Of a DNA stretch of 64,000 bases, positions 63,210 through 64,000 are shown piece by piece (positions within the stretch are counted from its first letter, which is position 1; each line of letters starts with the position of its first letter). The DNA is from Pseudoclavibacter helvolus (lineage in GTDB: Bacteria > Actinomycetota > Actinomycetes > Actinomycetales > Microbacteriaceae). Under the pieces are notes generated by a model, which saw nothing but the letters and a program-made list of their open reading frames with translations, searched no databases and was not told the origin of the DNA. The stretch is taken from positions 370,613-434,612 of the forward strand of contig NZ_JACHWJ010000005.1 in assembly GCF_014191305.1 (NCBI RefSeq), read 5' to 3'. The position numbers and the translations under genes are program-made.

Positions 63210-64000
63210 CTACCAGATGGTGACGCGAGCCTCTGGCGCCAGCCAGAGGGCGTCGTTCTCGGTGACATCGAACGCGTCGTAGAAGGCGTCGACGTTGCGG
63301 ACGATCTGGTTGCAACGGAACTCGGCGGGCGAGTGCGGGTCGACCGCGAGGAGCAGCTTGGCGTACTCGGGGCGTGCCTTCTGCTGCCACGCCTGCGCCC
63401 AGCTGAGGAAGAAGCGCTGCGCGGCGGTGAGACCGTCGATGACGTTCTTGTCGTCGGGGCTGAAGCCGGCGTCTGCGCTGTAGGCGCGGTACGCCTTCCA
63501 CGCGATGCCGAGGCCACCGAGGTCGCCGATGTTCTCGCCGATCGTGAGCTCACCGTTGACCTTCCGGCCCTCGGTGCCCTCTGGTGAGAGCTCGTTGTAC
63601 TGGTCGATGAGAGCTCGCGTGCGCTGCTCGAAGGCGGTGCGGTCGTCGGAGGTCCACCAGTCTTCCAGGCGTCCGTCTCCGTCGTACTTCGAGCCCTGGT
63701 CGTCGAAGCCGTGCCCGATCTCGTGGCCGATGACGGCGCCGATCGCGCCGAAGTTCGCGGCGGGGTCTCGGTGCTCGTCGAAGAAGGGCAGCTGGAGGAT
63801 CGCGGCGGGGAAGACGATCTCGTTCTCACCCGGCGAGTAGTAGGCGTTGACGGTCTGCGGCGGCATCATCCACTCGTCGCGGCGCACGGGCGTGCCGAGC
63901 TTCGCGAACTCGTAGGCAGCCTCGTAGACGGATGCGCGGCGCGAGTTGCCGACCACGTCGTCGTCCTTGATCTCGAGGTCGGAGTAGTCGCGCCAGCGGT
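63210..64000 (-). CDS. M13-family (neprilysin-like) metallopeptidase, 3' part
   Basis: The C-terminal 263 residues of a peptidase whose 5' end lies beyond the right edge. Zinc site: HEIGHGFDD (HExxH) and GENIGDLGG (ExxxD) 60 residues on. Other M13 features: NAYYSPGENEIVFPAAILQ (NAYY substrate site), DWWTSDD, FFLSWAQ and the ending DPHSPAEFRCNQIVRN, DAFYDAFDVTENDALWLAPE. Reading continues to the window edge in frame (WRDYSDLEIKDDDVVGNS). M13 enzymes are usually about 640-680 aa, so about 60% is missing here. Most likely a cytoplasmic oligopeptidase (PepO/Zmp1-like). Confidence 0.95.
   Translation of the reverse strand, partial: RWRDYSDLEIKDDDVVGNSRRASVYEAAYEFAKLGTPVRRDEWMMPPQTVNAYYSPGENEIVFPAAILQLPFFDEHRDPAANFGAIGAVIGHEIGHGFDDQGSKYDGDGRLEDWWTSDDRTAFEQRTRALIDQYNELSPEGTEGRKVNGELTIGENIGDLGGLGIAWKAYRAYSADAGFSPDDKNVIDGLTAAQRFFLSWAQAWQQKARPEYAKLLLAVDPHSPAEFRCNQIVRNVDAFYDAFDVTENDALWLAPEARVTIW

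Overview
The window is 64 kb of high-GC chromosome. It is almost certainly from an actinobacterium, most likely of the Microbacteriaceae or a close relative; I cannot name the genus. Three things point there: a complete coproporphyrin-dependent heme pathway (CgoX, CpfC, ChdC), the tiny bS22-type ribosomal protein beside a BldC-like helix-turn-helix gene, and SCO6880-family type IV secretion genes. GTG and TTG starts are common, and many genes overlap by 4 bp (ATGA or GTGA). I saw no rRNA, tRNA or CRISPR array.

Layout. 0.03-4.3 kb (minus) is the end of a type IV secretion/conjugation-like operon: a VirB2-like subunit, a tethered accessory protein, a TrbL-like polytopic protein and an SCO6880-family protein. 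Divergent from it (4.6-7.4 kb, plus) are a lipoprotein, a LysM-lacking M23 cell-wall hydrolase and an FHA protein. 7.4-15 kb is core: a glutaredoxin-like protein, bS22, the HTH gene, TrkH/TrkA potassium uptake, a CPBP protease, a J-domain membrane protein and proC. 14.8-18.4 kb holds a stand-alone cation-efflux C-terminal-like domain with an 18-bp repeat at its stop codon, tadA, upp, a candidate leaderless leader peptide before a winged-helix regulator, and MarR and ArsR regulators. 18.4-22.8 kb (minus) is a methylcitrate operon, gntR-prpD-prpB-prpC, with two mirrored operators upstream.

22.9-29 kb holds an AI-2E family permease, an MFS exporter, an ankyrin protein, an AraC regulator, a DUF1990 protein, a META lipoprotein and a stand-alone KAS III. 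29-37.4 kb is a xylose/monosaccharide locus: binding protein, ATPase, permease and ROK repressor on minus, with xylA-xylB divergent. Then come hsp20 with a CIRCE element, an AlkA-like glycosylase and TrhO. 40.3-46 kb is a branched-chain amino-acid ABC transporter (livHMGF plus) with its binding protein convergent. 46-49.8 kb carries a GNAT protein, an AcuI-like reductase, a divergent HxlR/azoreductase pair and a DedA protein. 49.8-61.5 kb encodes every enzyme from glutamyl-tRNA to heme b: hemA on plus, and hemE, cgoX, chdC, cpfC, hemC, hemD, hemB and hemL on minus. Three small membrane-protein genes are embedded in it. The right end has two paralogous tandem lipoproteins and the 3' part of an M13 metallopeptidase.

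Recurring structure. Four copies of a ~70-bp palindromic intergenic element sit between genes, three of them between convergent genes. Several strong hairpins lie at operon ends or between co-directional genes. Short tandem duplications occur exactly at the 3' ends of three genes. The hexamer GGATGC/GCATCC appears to be favoured over the normal GC-ending codons.
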